Below, one piece after another: positions 16,123 through 24,728 of a DNA stretch of 38,691 nt. The translations under genes and the position numbers were made by a program. Numbering within the stretch: position 1 is the stretch's first letter; every line of letters starts with the position of its first letter. Origin of the DNA: Sinorhizobium fredii USDA 257 (GTDB taxonomy: Bacteria > Pseudomonadota > Alphaproteobacteria > Rhizobiales > Rhizobiaceae); assembly GCF_000265205.3 (NCBI RefSeq), contig NT_187152.1, positions 1 through 38,691 on the forward strand, given 5' to 3'. The notes under the pieces are model-generated. The model saw only the letters and a list, made by a program, of their open reading frames with translations. It was not told the DNA's origin and did not search any database.

Positions 16123-17423
16123 AACTTAGCGCGGCGCAATCTCGGTTAACCGCCAAGAGGCGAGATTCAAAGAAAGCGGAAAACAGCGATGCGCAGTACG
16201 CTCCAGATCTGGAGCGTACTGCGACCGCCGATGATGAGACGGAGTCTCCGTCGGAGCTGACACAGGATACGCACGCCCAGGAGCCGCGTCGGCCTTTCAG
16301 CTTGGCGAGGAGATCAGAGGCGCTTTTTAGTCGCGGATCTCCCTTGGATTTACCGGCGTCGGTATTTGCCGGTGCCACCGCTCTTGGGTTTTTGTCTTAT
16401 ATTACGGGGATTCACAACGCTACTTACGGCCGTGCGGATGGCATTGTTAAGCAGGTCGGATTTCTTTGGGCACCAAATTGGACATTCGTCTTCATGGTGC
16501 TCCTCCCACTGTTTTTTGCGTTCGCAATTGAGCTGCTGGTCTTCTGGAAATATGAAGGGCGCTTAAAGCTTGTAGCGCAGGCCGACCGGATGGAAAGCGA
16601 CGACGCTTGGGAGCGCAACGTTGAAGCTTCGTCGTACACATATTGGGCGGTCTTTTTCATCTGTGTATTGTTCGCCGGTCTATTTCAATGGGTCGGCGTC
16701 TGCTTGCTCCCGTTGATCAACGGCGGTGGCAACTATGCGGTCGATTGGGGCAAGCTGGCACTTGTGCGCCCTGAAGTCATATCAGTGCCGACGTCGATTG
16801 TATTCACGGGACTCGCTTACCTCTACATGTGTCTGTGCTTCTATCTGTTCTTCGCAGGCCTCATTTTGCTTCATACGTTGGTTCACGACCTTTGGAAAAT
16901 TGGTGAGGCATCGAAGAACTGGGCGGGAGTGGATTATCCATACGAAGTCAATGAAGTCAGCCTGCGGGTGATGCGCGGAATTTTTCGATGCACTGTTTTG
17001 GGGATTCTGATCGCCATATGCATGAAGGCCCAAAGCTCTTACCTAACGTCGAATGGAAAGAATATTGTGGCTTGGTTGGTCGGCGATATGTTTTCAGCCT
17101 TCCAGGTACGCAACAATGTGAGCGACGGGGTTCGCTATAGAATGCCGACGCATTACAGCAGCCTACTTATCGCTATCTCGACCTGTGTTGTTTTTCTGTA
17201 CGGTTCCATCCGTTTAGGTGTCGGACGTCGGTGTCATTTTCCTTTGTGGAGGATGTCGGCGGTCGTAGCGTTACTCTTTGCTAGCTACCTGCTGATCGAC
17301 GTATTCGCTGGCTTTTCAATCCTTATGGGCGTTGGAGTGCTGCTTGCGATGTACGGCCTGTTTGATCCAGGGGTTGGGCAATGGCGAGCGAGTGAGTTAG
17401 GAAACAATCAGAGTGTATCATAG
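16065..17423 (+). CDS. rcgA: RcgA membrane part, putative transporter (frameshifted gene)
   Basis: The main part of RcgA, with a soluble stretch (about 100 residues) and then seven or eight membrane spans, including FVFMVLLPLFFAFAIELLVF, YWAVFFICVLFAGLFQWVG and a final pair around VVALLFASYLLIDVFAGFS. RcgA and RcgR are reported to affect conjugative transfer of rhizobial plasmids and RcgA is annotated as a putative transporter. The TTG at 16065 is only the first possible start in this frame; the real protein most likely begins at 15811 with a frameshift at 16079-16082. Its stop overlaps the rcgR start by 11 bases. Confidence 0.8.
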   Translation: MAGKDFGCDDPAATSEWQIELSAAQSRLTAKRRDSKKAENSDAQYAPDLERTATADDETESPSELTQDTHAQEPRRPFSLARRSEALFSRGSPLDLPASVFAGATALGFLSYITGIHNATYGRADGIVKQVGFLWAPNWTFVFMVLLPLFFAFAIELLVFWKYEGRLKLVAQADRMESDDAWERNVEASSYTYWAVFFICVLFAGLFQWVGVCLLPLINGGGNYAVDWGKLALVRPEVISVPTSIVFTGLAYLYMCLCFYLFFAGLILLHTLVHDLWKIGEASKNWAGVDYPYEVNEVSLRVMRGIFRCTVLGILIAICMKAQSSYLTSNGKNIVAWLVGDMFSAFQVRNNVSDGVRYRMPTHYSSLLIAISTCVVFLYGSIRLGVGRRCHFPLWRMSAVVALLFASYLLIDVFAGFSILMGVGVLLAMYGLFDPGVGQWRASELGNNQSVS

Positions 17424-18438
17424 TTGGCTTGACCGTTGGGATGAGAGGCGGGCGCGACGCGGCGAGGAAGGGAAGCGAAGAACGGGTCTCATCCTTGACG
17501 CGGAACGCGCGTTTCCAGACGCGAAGAACGTAGCGACGATCGAGGAGTTTTGTGTTCTTGCGGACCAGGCCGTGACTGATCCGGCCTATTTCGATGAGCC
17601 GGGCGGGAGTAACCAGGGTTTTGAAAGGCAAGACGGGTGGCTCAAATTTCCATCTGACATTTCCACTGACGTCGAAGACAACAACGTCGTCTGGGCAAAA
17701 ATCACAGAAAGCGGGTCGCTTGAACAGGCATTGGTGATTTTTCACCATTGGAATGCAGCCGTGCGAAATCGTCAGATTGCCAAATTTTTCTCACGGCGTG
17801 GCATCACGGTTGTTGAGATTGCTATGCCTTATCATTTCGAGCGCCGACGTCCGGGCTCCTCGCACGCCGATTATATGCTCAGTGCGAATCTCGGTCGAAC
17901 GATCCAAGCTGTAAGGCAGGCAGTATGGGATGGGCGAAAACTCATACGTTGGTTGAAGAGCGAAGGCTATCGAGAGATTTCGGTTCTCGGTATGAGCTTG
18001 GGCTCCTGGGTCGCGGGGATCATTGCGGCGCACGACTCGGCTGTGTCTAAAGCCTCGCTGTTTCTGACCGCGGGGAGTCTTGCGGATATGGTTTGGACGG
18101 GTCGCGCGACACGATTGATACGCGATAGCCTTGAGCCTGAGATTGAGCTGAGCAATCTAAGAAGGGCTTGGGGTCCACTTAACATGGAGAATTACGCGCA
18201 TCGTTTGGCACAGCGTGATCTCGACCTTCAGGTTGTGTTGGCTAAGAGAGACAAAGTGGTCTTGCCAGAGCTGTCGGAGAGATTCATGCAGAGGCTGAAG
18301 GACGCCGGAGCTAAGCCAAATATTTTAGAATTAAACTGTGGCCACTATTCGCTTGCCATGCCGCCTTACATTTTACTGGCCGGTTTGAGCTTGAAGCGGT
18401 TTCTATCGTGTGCTGACAAACCGGCCCCTGAACATTAA
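17413..18438 (+). CDS. rcgR: RcgR family alpha/beta hydrolase, putative lactone hydrolase
   Basis: A 341-residue alpha/beta hydrolase. The nucleophile elbow is GMSLG (Ser195), with Asp280 in AKRDKVV and His311 in NCGHYSLAMPP completing a plausible triad; HHWNAAVRNRQI (about 111-122) fits the oxyanion region. The family is named for rhizobial plasmid transfer and is annotated as a putative quorum-lactone hydrolase, so it may degrade acyl-homoserine lactones that control transfer; activity is not proven by the sequence. The GTG start overlaps rcgA by 11 bases, showing co-translation. The stop lies one base before a GGGGCACC sequence that may be a Tn3-type end, so the extreme C-terminus could be altered. 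Confidence 0.85.
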   Translation: MYHSWLDRWDERRARRGEEGKRRTGLILDAERAFPDAKNVATIEEFCVLADQAVTDPAYFDEPGGSNQGFERQDGWLKFPSDISTDVEDNNVVWAKITESGSLEQALVIFHHWNAAVRNRQIAKFFSRRGITVVEIAMPYHFERRRPGSSHADYMLSANLGRTIQAVRQAVWDGRKLIRWLKSEGYREISVLGMSLGSWVAGIIAAHDSAVSKASLFLTAGSLADMVWTGRATRLIRDSLEPEIELSNLRRAWGPLNMENYAHRLAQRDLDLQVVLAKRDKVVLPELSERFMQRLKDAGAKPNILELNCGHYSLAMPPYILLAGLSLKRFLSCADKPAPEH

Positions 18439-18521
18439 AGGGGCACCGATATACGATAGGCGGATCGAAGGGCGAACGGGATGGCGCCGAGGCCGGTTTT
18501 GTCAAGAGCAGGCTTGTCTTC

Positions 18522-18670
18522 CTAATCGCCGGTCAGGTTCACCTGCTCCCAGGTGAGCGGGCGACAGGCTGGAAAGCAGGTGCTCGGGTACAGCTTTGCC
18601 CGTTCGCGCAGGGCATCGACCACGCGGCCGGTATCGATCGTGTTCCAGTGAAGGTAGCTCCTTGGGCTGC
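18522..18670 (-). pseudogene. tnpA: Tn3-family transposase, C-terminal remnant
   Basis: On the minus strand WNTIDTGRVVDALRER (frame 1), KAVPEHLLSSLSPAH (frame 2) and TWEQVNLTGD (frame 1) together spell the typical C-terminus of Tn3-family TnpA, ending at the TAG 18522-18524. Two compensating frameshifts and the loss of everything upstream show it is dead. A GGGGCACCGATA sequence at 18440 could be the left terminal repeat. The rest of the transposon was lost or replaced by the element that starts at 18737. Confidence 0.75.
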
Positions 18671-18811
18671 AATTTGATCGACGTGTGTAATGATATAACT
18701 GTCACAGCTATTTAAAGATGAGACAAAGTAGTCAACTTAGAAATGCGACACCATCTTATTCCTTAGTACTGCGTTTGCAAGTTGCTATATTTACCAAGTA
18801 CGAAGGCGCAA

Positions 18812-18860
18812 GCCGCCGACCGGGTGGAGCTGGTCAGGGTTGCATAGCCCGGTCGGCGGC
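18812..18860. terminator. 13-bp perfect inverted repeat downstream of the ISNCY transposase
   Basis: GCCGCCGACCGGG (18812-18824) pairs perfectly with CCCGGTCGGCGGC (18848-18860) around a 23-base loop, just past the transposase stop, and could end its transcript. Confidence 0.5.
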
Positions 18861-18904
18861 GGATGGCTCCAGCTGCAAGATAAACTTTAGCTTGGACATC
18901 CCGA

Positions 18905-20332
18905 TCACTCCGCCGCTTTCAGCTGCGCAAGGGCTTGCTGGCGTCGGGCGATGACCACCGGATCCTTGGTAAAATCCGTCTTGCGGCCAGGCTTCGTGCC
19001 GCGCTTTTGGTAGCCATTGCTCTGACTGCCGTCGCGAATGCCGAACATATGGTCCGTCTGGCCGGTGCGACGCGGCCCGCCCTTGCTGCGCTGTTGCTCT
19101 CGTCCGGCCTGCATCCCGGCCACCAGCGCCAGCATGTCATCAAGGCGCTTGTTCTCAACCACCTCGGAGCGGTGCACCGAGCGCAGCGTGTCGAAGGTTC
19201 TGTAGGGCAGGGACGTCCCCTCATGGGTGATCTCGAGGCGACCATCGGGATAGTCGCAGACAATGACCTTCTGGCCGGCCAGCGCCGTGGCGAAATCCGT
19301 CGGATCGAGGATGAACATCACCTTGTCATAGCGCAGCGTCAGCGACTGCGACAGCTTGCGGATCTCCTTGCGGCACATGGCGCCATCGAGGTTCTCATGC
19401 GCGGCAAACGGCCGATGCATGTCCTTCGGATTGCGCGGCGCCTTGCCAAAGCGACGATTGAAGTCGGCCATGAACGCCGGCGCATAGGCATTGGCCGCCG
19501 CGATCGTGTCGATGCCGCGCAGCCGCAGTTCCTTGACGAGGCGATCCTGCAGCGTCTGGTTGGCGCGCTCGACGCGGCCTTTGGCCTGCGGGGTATTGGC
19601 GCAGATGATGTCGATGTTGAGTTCATAAAGGGCCCGGCCGAACTGCGTCAGGCCACTGGTTCTGTCCTTCTTGGAAGCATGGGTGGTGCGGAAGATGCCA
19701 TGCTTGTCGCTGTAGAAGGCGATCGGCTTGCCCCATTGCTGCAGGTAGGCCTTCGTCGCGTGCAGATAGTCGAAGGTGCTCTCCGAGGCAGCAAAGCGTA
19801 AGTGCAACAGCTTGCCGGTGGCATCGTCGATGTAGACGAGCAGGGCGCATTTGGGACCGCGGTTCTCGAACCACCAATGAAGCGAGCCATCGATCTGGAC
19901 CAGTTCGCCGAAACAATCGCGCCGGCCGCGCGGCTGGAAAACCCGCTTCTTGCGCTCGCGTCGCGACACCCAGATGCCGGCTTCCATCATCCACTGACGC
20001 AGCGTCTCCTTGCTGACGGAAATCCGGTGGCGTTCGAGCAGCTTCTCGGCGGCCAACGTCGGTCCGAAATCCACGTAATGCTCACGCACCAGGTCGAGCA
20101 CCAGGTTGCGGAAATCCTCGCTGTGGCACCGGTTGCTCGGCCGGCCGCGCTTCTTCGAGACGAGACCGTCGGCGCCGACCAGGTCATAGGCCTGCAACAG
20201 CCGATGCACCTGACTGCGACTGAGACGAAGCAACTCGGCCGCCTGGACGACGCTCAGGCTACCACCGCGAATCCGCTGGATCAGTTCAAGACGATGCAAT
20301 TCCTTCTGCGACATGGTGATCAAACAAGACAT
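18905..20332 (-). CDS. ISNCY family transposase
   Basis: A 475-residue transposase. An N-terminal helix-turn-helix (LSVVQAAELLRLSRSQVHRLLQAY) is followed by an rve-type DDE core: ELVQIDGSLHWWFENRG, then YSDKHGIFR and ICANTPQAKGRVERANQTLQ, which hold the catalytic Asp, Asp and Glu. The C-terminal 100 residues are basic and low-complexity. The frame is complete, so the element may still move. Placement in the ISNCY group is from overall pattern recognition. Confidence 0.85.
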   Translation of the reverse strand: MSCLITMSQKELHRLELIQRIRGGSLSVVQAAELLRLSRSQVHRLLQAYDLVGADGLVSKKRGRPSNRCHSEDFRNLVLDLVREHYVDFGPTLAAEKLLERHRISVSKETLRQWMMEAGIWVSRRERKKRVFQPRGRRDCFGELVQIDGSLHWWFENRGPKCALLVYIDDATGKLLHLRFAASESTFDYLHATKAYLQQWGKPIAFYSDKHGIFRTTHASKKDRTSGLTQFGRALYELNIDIICANTPQAKGRVERANQTLQDRLVKELRLRGIDTIAAANAYAPAFMADFNRRFGKAPRNPKDMHRPFAAHENLDGAMCRKEIRKLSQSLTLRYDKVMFILDPTDFATALAGQKVIVCDYPDGRLEITHEGTSLPYRTFDTLRSVHRSEVVENKRLDDMLALVAGMQAGREQQRSKGGPRRTGQTDHMFGIRDGSQSNGYQKRGTKPGRKTDFTKDPVVIARRQQALAQLKAAE

Positions 20333-20710
20333 GACGACTCCGAACGCTCATGGTCTCAACCACGCTTCACGTCGCCAGTCTTCCTTCCAAACGTTGACGT
20401 TTGACCAGCCTCCCAAGAGGCGACGACTGTCGCATCTCTAACTGGCTCATATGTCGCATCTCTAAAATGCCGCTACAATAACATATCGCATAAGCTAAAT
20501 TATGGAACACCGGCGTTCCACGCACCGGCGACCGGCACGGAGTGATCGGCCTTTACGAACCAAGGCCCGCGCGGTGCTGGCTCGAACCCGGTTACGGGCA
20601 GCAGTGGAGACCAGATGGGCGAACGCCCGGTTTCCGGAAGATCGAAGAGTTTACACATCAAGCGCTCAGCTCGACGGAGCCGGTCGCGCGCTCCGGTGAT
20701 CCGCGCGGTG

Positions 20711-21556
20711 ATGGGCCAGATTGAGCCAGAAAAGCGACGCGGCCGCGAAGGCGGGTCAGCACCTCTTCCGAAATGTTTACGTCCACCATCATGCGTCCTT
20801 TCGCGGCCGATGGCGGAGGGGCGGCGGCTGGTCGCATGCAAGAAGGATGGCACGGAAGTGACCGTCCATATCGCCATGAACCCCGTGGTGCTCGAAACAT
20901 CGGAGGTCGCGGTCATTCTAACCGTAATCGACATATCGGCCCGCGAACTGGCGGAGCGAACAGAGTTTTTCGTCAAGGAACTGACACATCGCGCTCGCAA
21001 TGTATTCGCTATCATTTGCGCCATTTCTCGGCAGCTTGGTAAGCACAGCGATTCTGTTTCGAATTTCCAGGACGCATTGGAAGATCGTCTCGCGGCACTT
21101 TCCGCGTCCTATCGAGTTTTTGAGAAAGAACGCTGGCAAGCAGCACCTGTCCGCGATCTTGTCCAGTCCCAGATCGCATTCCTCACGACGGAGGGCATGT
21201 CCCAGATTGACATTCAAGGACCGGAGGTTTGCCTGGAACCGGCTCCAGCGGAATACCTTGGCATGGCGGTTCACGAGCTTGCGACCAACGCCGTCAAGCA
21301 CGGCGCACTTTCCGTGCCCACCGGCATCGTCGATGTTCGATGGTCATTTGATCCGAGGGCGCAGCTTTTCGAGTTTCAATGGACGGAGCGCAAGGGACCA
21401 CCCGCTCAGCCTCCAGAACGTCAAGGCTTCGGGTCAGTCATTCTTAAGTCGATTGTTCCGGCCGCTTTCGGTGGCACGGCGGATCTGACAGTCGCTCCAA
21501 AGGACGTGTCGTGGACCCTGAAAGCTCCCTTGGCCACGGGAGTGATCCAGAAGTGA
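20711..21556 (+). CDS. HWE-type sensor histidine kinase, 5'-truncated
   Basis: The C-terminal two thirds form a complete HWE/HisKA_2 kinase: phosphoacceptor region ELTHRARNVFAIICAISRQL, the N-box HELATNAVKHGALSVPTGIVDVRW and the G-box GFGSVILKSIVPAAFGG. Before it lies the end of a PAS domain (RPMAEGRRLVACKKDGTEV), but the preceding residues are Arg-rich and unlike any PAS domain, so the sensor's front has been lost, perhaps when the insertion sequence ending at 20465 came in. Starts at 20615, 20711 or 20810 are all possible. No response regulator is nearby. Probably a pseudogene. Confidence 0.7.
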   Translation: MGQIEPEKRRGREGGSAPLPKCLRPPSCVLSRPMAEGRRLVACKKDGTEVTVHIAMNPVVLETSEVAVILTVIDISARELAERTEFFVKELTHRARNVFAIICAISRQLGKHSDSVSNFQDALEDRLAALSASYRVFEKERWQAAPVRDLVQSQIAFLTTEGMSQIDIQGPEVCLEPAPAEYLGMAVHELATNAVKHGALSVPTGIVDVRWSFDPRAQLFEFQWTERKGPPAQPPERQGFGSVILKSIVPAAFGGTADLTVAPKDVSWTLKAPLATGVIQK

Positions 21557-21863
21557 CAGGCGGCGGCCGGGCGGCACAATGCGGCCCGGCGTGTCAACAG
21601 GGCGCCGGCGCTTTCAGTATCAGCTGCCGTCCGGAACACGAGACCGCCGGCGAGGAAGGGCTCGCGACTTCGGCGACGTTCCGCCTTGGCAGCGCCTGGA
21701 CCGACCTCACTTATCGCGGGCGAGATTTCGGTCGAGCCGGAGAGAACGGTCGCGCGGGAATCCCGCCGACAGAAGACTGCGGAGGGCGTGGGGACGGGGT
21801 TATCGCAGTCCTCCGTCTGGTCGTCGTTGCATCTCGAACAACTGATGCACATAGGATGGATCA
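21557..21863. other. Gap without a gene
   Basis: GC-rich DNA following the kinase stop. Frames exist on both strands but none has a ribosome site or a family-like product. Confidence 0.4.
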
Positions 21864-22085
21864 TCAAGATCTTGATAGCGCCTTCCAGAAGAGCGGCTTC
21901 ATCCTTGTTCCGAACCGGAATTCATCAGTGATGAACTTTGCTAGTCGGTCGGCGTCTCGATTGCGACGGGGAGTGCGAGTTTTGGAGCAGGCCGCTTCGA
22001 AGTCCCTCCGTATTAAAGCGAGATCACGCGGACCAAGATGTTGGACTGCATTTGGGCGGTTGGCGTGCGATTGCGCCGCCTTCAT
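21864..22085 (-). pseudogene. Degenerate copy of module gene B
   Basis: It reads QHLGPRDLALIRRDFEAACSK and ADRLAKFITDEFRFG, closely matching the intact gene at 25007-25342, but after EFRFG the frame is lost; adding one base would restore NKDEAALLEGAI, as in the intact copy. It is therefore a decayed paralogue. The family is a small rhizobial protein of unknown function. Confidence 0.65.
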
Positions 22086-22284
22086 TCTCCCATCGATTGA
22101 TGTTTTGCATTTTTGTTTGTGCTGAAGTCTGATTTTGTCCGCCTGGCGCGTCGCCTCGTTTACGAAGAGCGGCGGTTAGCTGCGCCCTGGTCAAGACGCT
22201 CCGCTGAATAGCATCGTTCAGGAAGCGCGCCGCAGCCAGCTTCGGCCCGCCCCCTTTCCCCGAGACAATCATCCGGTACGGCAC
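22024..22284 (-). pseudogene. Truncated copy of module gene A
   Basis: From PKLAAARFLNDAIQRSVLT through ALRKRGDAPGGQNQT to NRWENEGGAIAR it matches the intact gene at 25346-25696, but the first 35 or so residues are missing and replaced by unrelated sequence. It lies next to the degenerate gene B copy in the same order as at 25 kb, so the pair was duplicated together. Confidence 0.65.
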
Positions 22285-22311
22285 CTGCGGCCGCGTTAAT
22301 AACCAACCTCC

Positions 22312-22701
22312 TCAGATGCTTGCGACCGCCTCTTCAAGAAGAGACCGAACCTGCCCGGCGACCTTCTTGAGTTCCTGGTTGTCGATCGCCTGCATGGAGG
22401 CAACGGGATCGATGGCGCTGACCATGATTGTGCCACTTCCCAGCGATCGTACAATCACATTGCAGGGCAGCATGGCGCCGACCTTTGGTTCGATCTTCAT
22501 AGCCTCGAGAGCCATCTTCGGGTTGCACGCTCCCAGAATGAGATAGTCCGCAACATCGATGTCGAGCTTCTTCTTCATCGTCGCTCGGACGTCGATTTCA
22601 GTCAGCACACCGAACCCCTTGGCCAAGAGAGCCGTCTTTGTTGCCGCCACCACCTCGTCGAAGGGCATGTCGTTGGTCGTTTTGTCGAGCGTGTAGGTCA
22701 T
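22312..22701 (-). CDS. DUF302 domain protein
   Basis: A 129-residue protein beginning MTYTLDKTTNDMPFDEV with the DUF302 core: ALLAKGFGVLTEIDVRATMKK, LGACNPKMALEAM and a strand pair around LPCNVIVRS. The family binds small ligands in some members but its role is not established. GGAGACAG precedes the ATG. It is the last gene of an apparent three-gene minus-strand operon (OsmC-like, VIT-like, DUF302), a grouping that suggests metal or oxidative stress. Confidence 0.88.
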   Translation of the reverse strand: MTYTLDKTTNDMPFDEVVAATKTALLAKGFGVLTEIDVRATMKKKLDIDVADYLILGACNPKMALEAMKIEPKVGAMLPCNVIVRSLGSGTIMVSAIDPVASMQAIDNQELKKVAGQVRSLLEEAVASI

Positions 22702-22787
22702 TGTCTGTCTCCAATGCGACCGGCACCTGCCGATCCTTGTTGCCGGTGTGGGCCCACACCGAAGCACTTAATCTGTCCGCAGCGCGT

Positions 22788-23483
22788 CTAGACGGCGGTT
22801 CCGACCAAGGCGCCTATGCCTGCCGTCAGCGCCATGGCAAAGGCACCCCAGAAGGTGACACGGATCGTGGCTTTCAGCACGTTCGCTCCACCAGCCTTGG
22901 CACCGATTGCACCGAGCAGGGAGAGGAACAGCAGCGACGCTGCAGAGACGAGCAGCACGAGCTGGTTCGCCGGCGCCAGCCACACCATGGCGAGTGGCAT
23001 CATCGCACCGACAGCAAAAGTCAGAGCCGACGTCAGGGCGGCAACGATCGGTCTTGCGGTGGAAATTTCGGAAATGCCGAGCTCGTCGCGTGCATGCGCT
23101 TCGAGCGCGTCCTTCTGCATCAATTTCTCGGCGACGCGTCGGGCCAAGGCGATATCGACCCCGCGCTTGGCATAAAGCTGCGCCAGTTCCTCACGCTCCG
23201 CATCGGGCTGGCTCTCGAGCTCCCGCCGTTCGCGTGCGAGGTCGGCCTGCTCGGTATCCGCCTGCGAGCTGACCGAAACATATTCCCCCGCCGCCATCGA
23301 CATCGCACCGGCCACCAGCCCGGCAACACCGGCGATCAGGATCTCGGAACTTCCCGCCGCCGACGCGGCAACGCCGACGATCAGGCTCGCCGTCGAGACG
23401 ATGCCGTCATTCGCTCCGAGGACTGCGGCCCGCAGCCATCCGATCCGGGACACGAGATGAGTTTCGCGCTGAAGACTCCTCAT
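22788..23483 (-). CDS. VIT/CCC1 family iron-manganese transporter
   Basis: A 231-residue membrane protein. Its N-terminus, RAAVLGANDGIVSTASLIVG, is the diagnostic first span of the VIT1/CCC1/nodulin-21 family, and GAMSMAAGEYVSVSSQADTE the second. A charged helical insert (residues 85-140) would form the cytoplasmic metal-binding domain, followed by three more spans. Family members export or store Fe(II) and Mn(II). The start at 23483 overlaps the osmC stop by four bases (ATGA), so it is translationally coupled to it. Confidence 0.88.
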   Translation of the reverse strand: MRSLQRETHLVSRIGWLRAAVLGANDGIVSTASLIVGVAASAAGSSEILIAGVAGLVAGAMSMAAGEYVSVSSQADTEQADLARERRELESQPDAEREELAQLYAKRGVDIALARRVAEKLMQKDALEAHARDELGISEISTARPIVAALTSALTFAVGAMMPLAMVWLAPANQLVLLVSAASLLFLSLLGAIGAKAGGANVLKATIRVTFWGAFAMALTAGIGALVGTAV

Positions 23484-23873
23484 GACTTTCTCCGGATGAC
23501 GCCATCGAGGCGGGCGGTGAGAGCGACGTTCTTCGAGATCGTGCCGCATTTACGTACATTCTTGTGCAGCAGTTCAAGACGCTGGTCCGTTTCATCGGTA
23601 TCGACCGCGAGTTCGTAATCGACGGAGACGATACCCGGCGGTTCGTCTTGTCGAACGGCATGCAGGATCACGTCGACACCATCGAGAGAGGAAGCGAGGA
23701 TGGGCATGACACGTTCGATCCCCTTGATCATCCAGGTCGCGGTTGGCGCGAGCAGCAGCTCGGCCCGATTTAAGGCGCCGGTAGGGCGGGAAAGGCCGGT
23801 TCCCTGCCTGATCGCCGCGCGCCACACTTTTCCTGGGATCGATCCGTTGTGCCGAAACCCTGTATTCGGGCAT
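23480..23873 (-). pseudogene. OsmC-like protein, frameshifted
   Basis: The body, NRAELLLAPTATWMIKGIERV to HTDE-like VDTDETDQRLELLHKNVRK, is a typical OsmC/Ohr-type domain, usually reducing organic hydroperoxides with paired cysteines. The start MPEYRVSAQRIDPRKSVARG (from 23873) is in another frame; deleting one A near 23805 in GGGAACC gives GDQAGTGLSRPTGALNRAEL and restores a 130-residue protein. The first catalytic cysteine region is AAPTATW, where I see no Cys, so function was doubtful even before the shift. Confidence 0.75.
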
Positions 23874-24099
23874 CGCGAGTCCTCCCAACCGGATTAATCT
23901 GCCGGACATCCATGAAACATCCTATCACCTCACCAATCATCCCGTTTGACCAGCATCAAGGGAGAGCAGTGATCGCGTTGGGAGCCGTTCCGATCTGGGA
24001 GATCGCGAGCGAGAAATCGTTATGTAAAGCTATCCTGAGGCAATTTTGCTGAATACCCGCCTACGCGCGACGATTATCGGATTTGTTATCGCTCTTGGA

Positions 24100-24285
24100 T
24101 CGAAACGCAACTCGCCCCGAAATAAAAGCGAACGAGCCGAGGAACTGGTCAAAGCGCAGGGCGCGTGGCATTTGTTCCTGCCGCCCTATTCACCCGATCT
24201 CAACCCGATCGAAATGCCCTTCTCCAAACTCAAGACGTTACTGCGAAAGCGGGCCGCCCGAAGTTTCGACGCCAACGTCGCGGAG
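24100..24285 (+). pseudogene. IS630 family transposase fragment
   Basis: GAWHLFLPPYSPDLNPIEM followed by FSKLKTLLRKRAARSFDA is the standard IS630 transposase C-terminal region, containing the last catalytic acid (PDLNPIE). The upstream part is in shifted frames (SHK-like region near 24110) and the downstream part is replaced by an unrelated membrane segment, so only about 60 residues remain. Confidence 0.75.
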
Positions 24286-24432
24286 ATGAAGCCGGTGACC
24301 GATGACGTGAAACGGTGGAAGCTGATGGGAATCGGTGCGCTTGGTGTTACTGGCATTGCAGCTATGGCGCTCTGGGTAAGCTTCGCCGAGGTCATCAGGC
24401 GGATCGTGTTCGTGATCATTGGGAAGGGCTGA
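24286..24432 (+). CDS. Possible 48-residue membrane protein
   Basis: It reads MKPVTDDVKRWKLMGIGALG, one hydrophobic span (MGIGALGVTGIAAMALWV) and a C-terminal VFVIIGKG. It is in frame with the IS630 fragment, but GGAG lies within 4 bases of its ATG. It looks like a genuine small gene entered by IS DNA, or the 3' end of one. No family is recognised. Confidence 0.4.
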   Translation: MKPVTDDVKRWKLMGIGALGVTGIAAMALWVSFAEVIRRIVFVIIGKG

Positions 24433-24516
24433 ACAGGAGACTCAGCCGCCAACCAGCAGGAATGAGGAGCTAGTTCATGGATGAACGATACAACTCCATG
24501 CCGTGAAAAATGCAGC

Positions 24517-24624
24517 CTATGGCGCTAAGGCGAGGGCAATCAGCCAAGCTGTCAAGGCAATTAAAAGCCAGAGCCGTGCACTCTTATACCGCTGCCGTCG
24601 GCCTCCTTCCCAATCGTAAGACAT
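24517..24624 (-). CDS. Tiny single-span membrane protein, 35 residues
   Basis: A short frame reading MSYDWEGGRRQRYKSARLWL and then a hydrophobic helix ending LALAP. GAGAGGAGG lies 5-6 bases before the ATG and is one of the best ribosome sites in the window, so translation is credible. A positive patch followed by one hydrophobic span suggests an inner-membrane micropeptide with the N-terminus in the cytoplasm. I know no function. Confidence 0.55.
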   Translation of the reverse strand: MSYDWEGGRRQRYKSARLWLLIALTAWLIALALAP

Positions 24625-24728
24625 GAGTGCCTCCTCTCGGTGCGAACAATGCACGATTGCAGCCGCGAGGGAAAGACACTGTTCTAACGTATGCACAGGA
24701 GCGCGCCCGGATCTCCAGAGCAGGTAGC

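Larger units (their letters stand above)
18737..20465 (-). mobile_element. Insertion sequence, ISNCY-type
   Basis: The element is bounded by TTAGAAATGCGACA at 18737-18750 and, inverted, TGTCGCATCTCTAA at the right end; the right copy occurs twice (20428-20441 and 20452-20465), 24 bases apart. It contains one intact transposase gene on the minus strand. The exact ends are uncertain and I see no clear target duplication. Confidence 0.65.

Noticed and set aside
19500..19801. Plus-strand frame opposite the ISNCY transposase
   Set aside because: Antisense shadow of an intact transposase with no start signal.
20500..20640. Possible tRNA, because the minus strand reads GGTTCGAGCC like a T-loop
   Set aside because: No matching acceptor stem, D-arm or anticodon arm can be folded around it.
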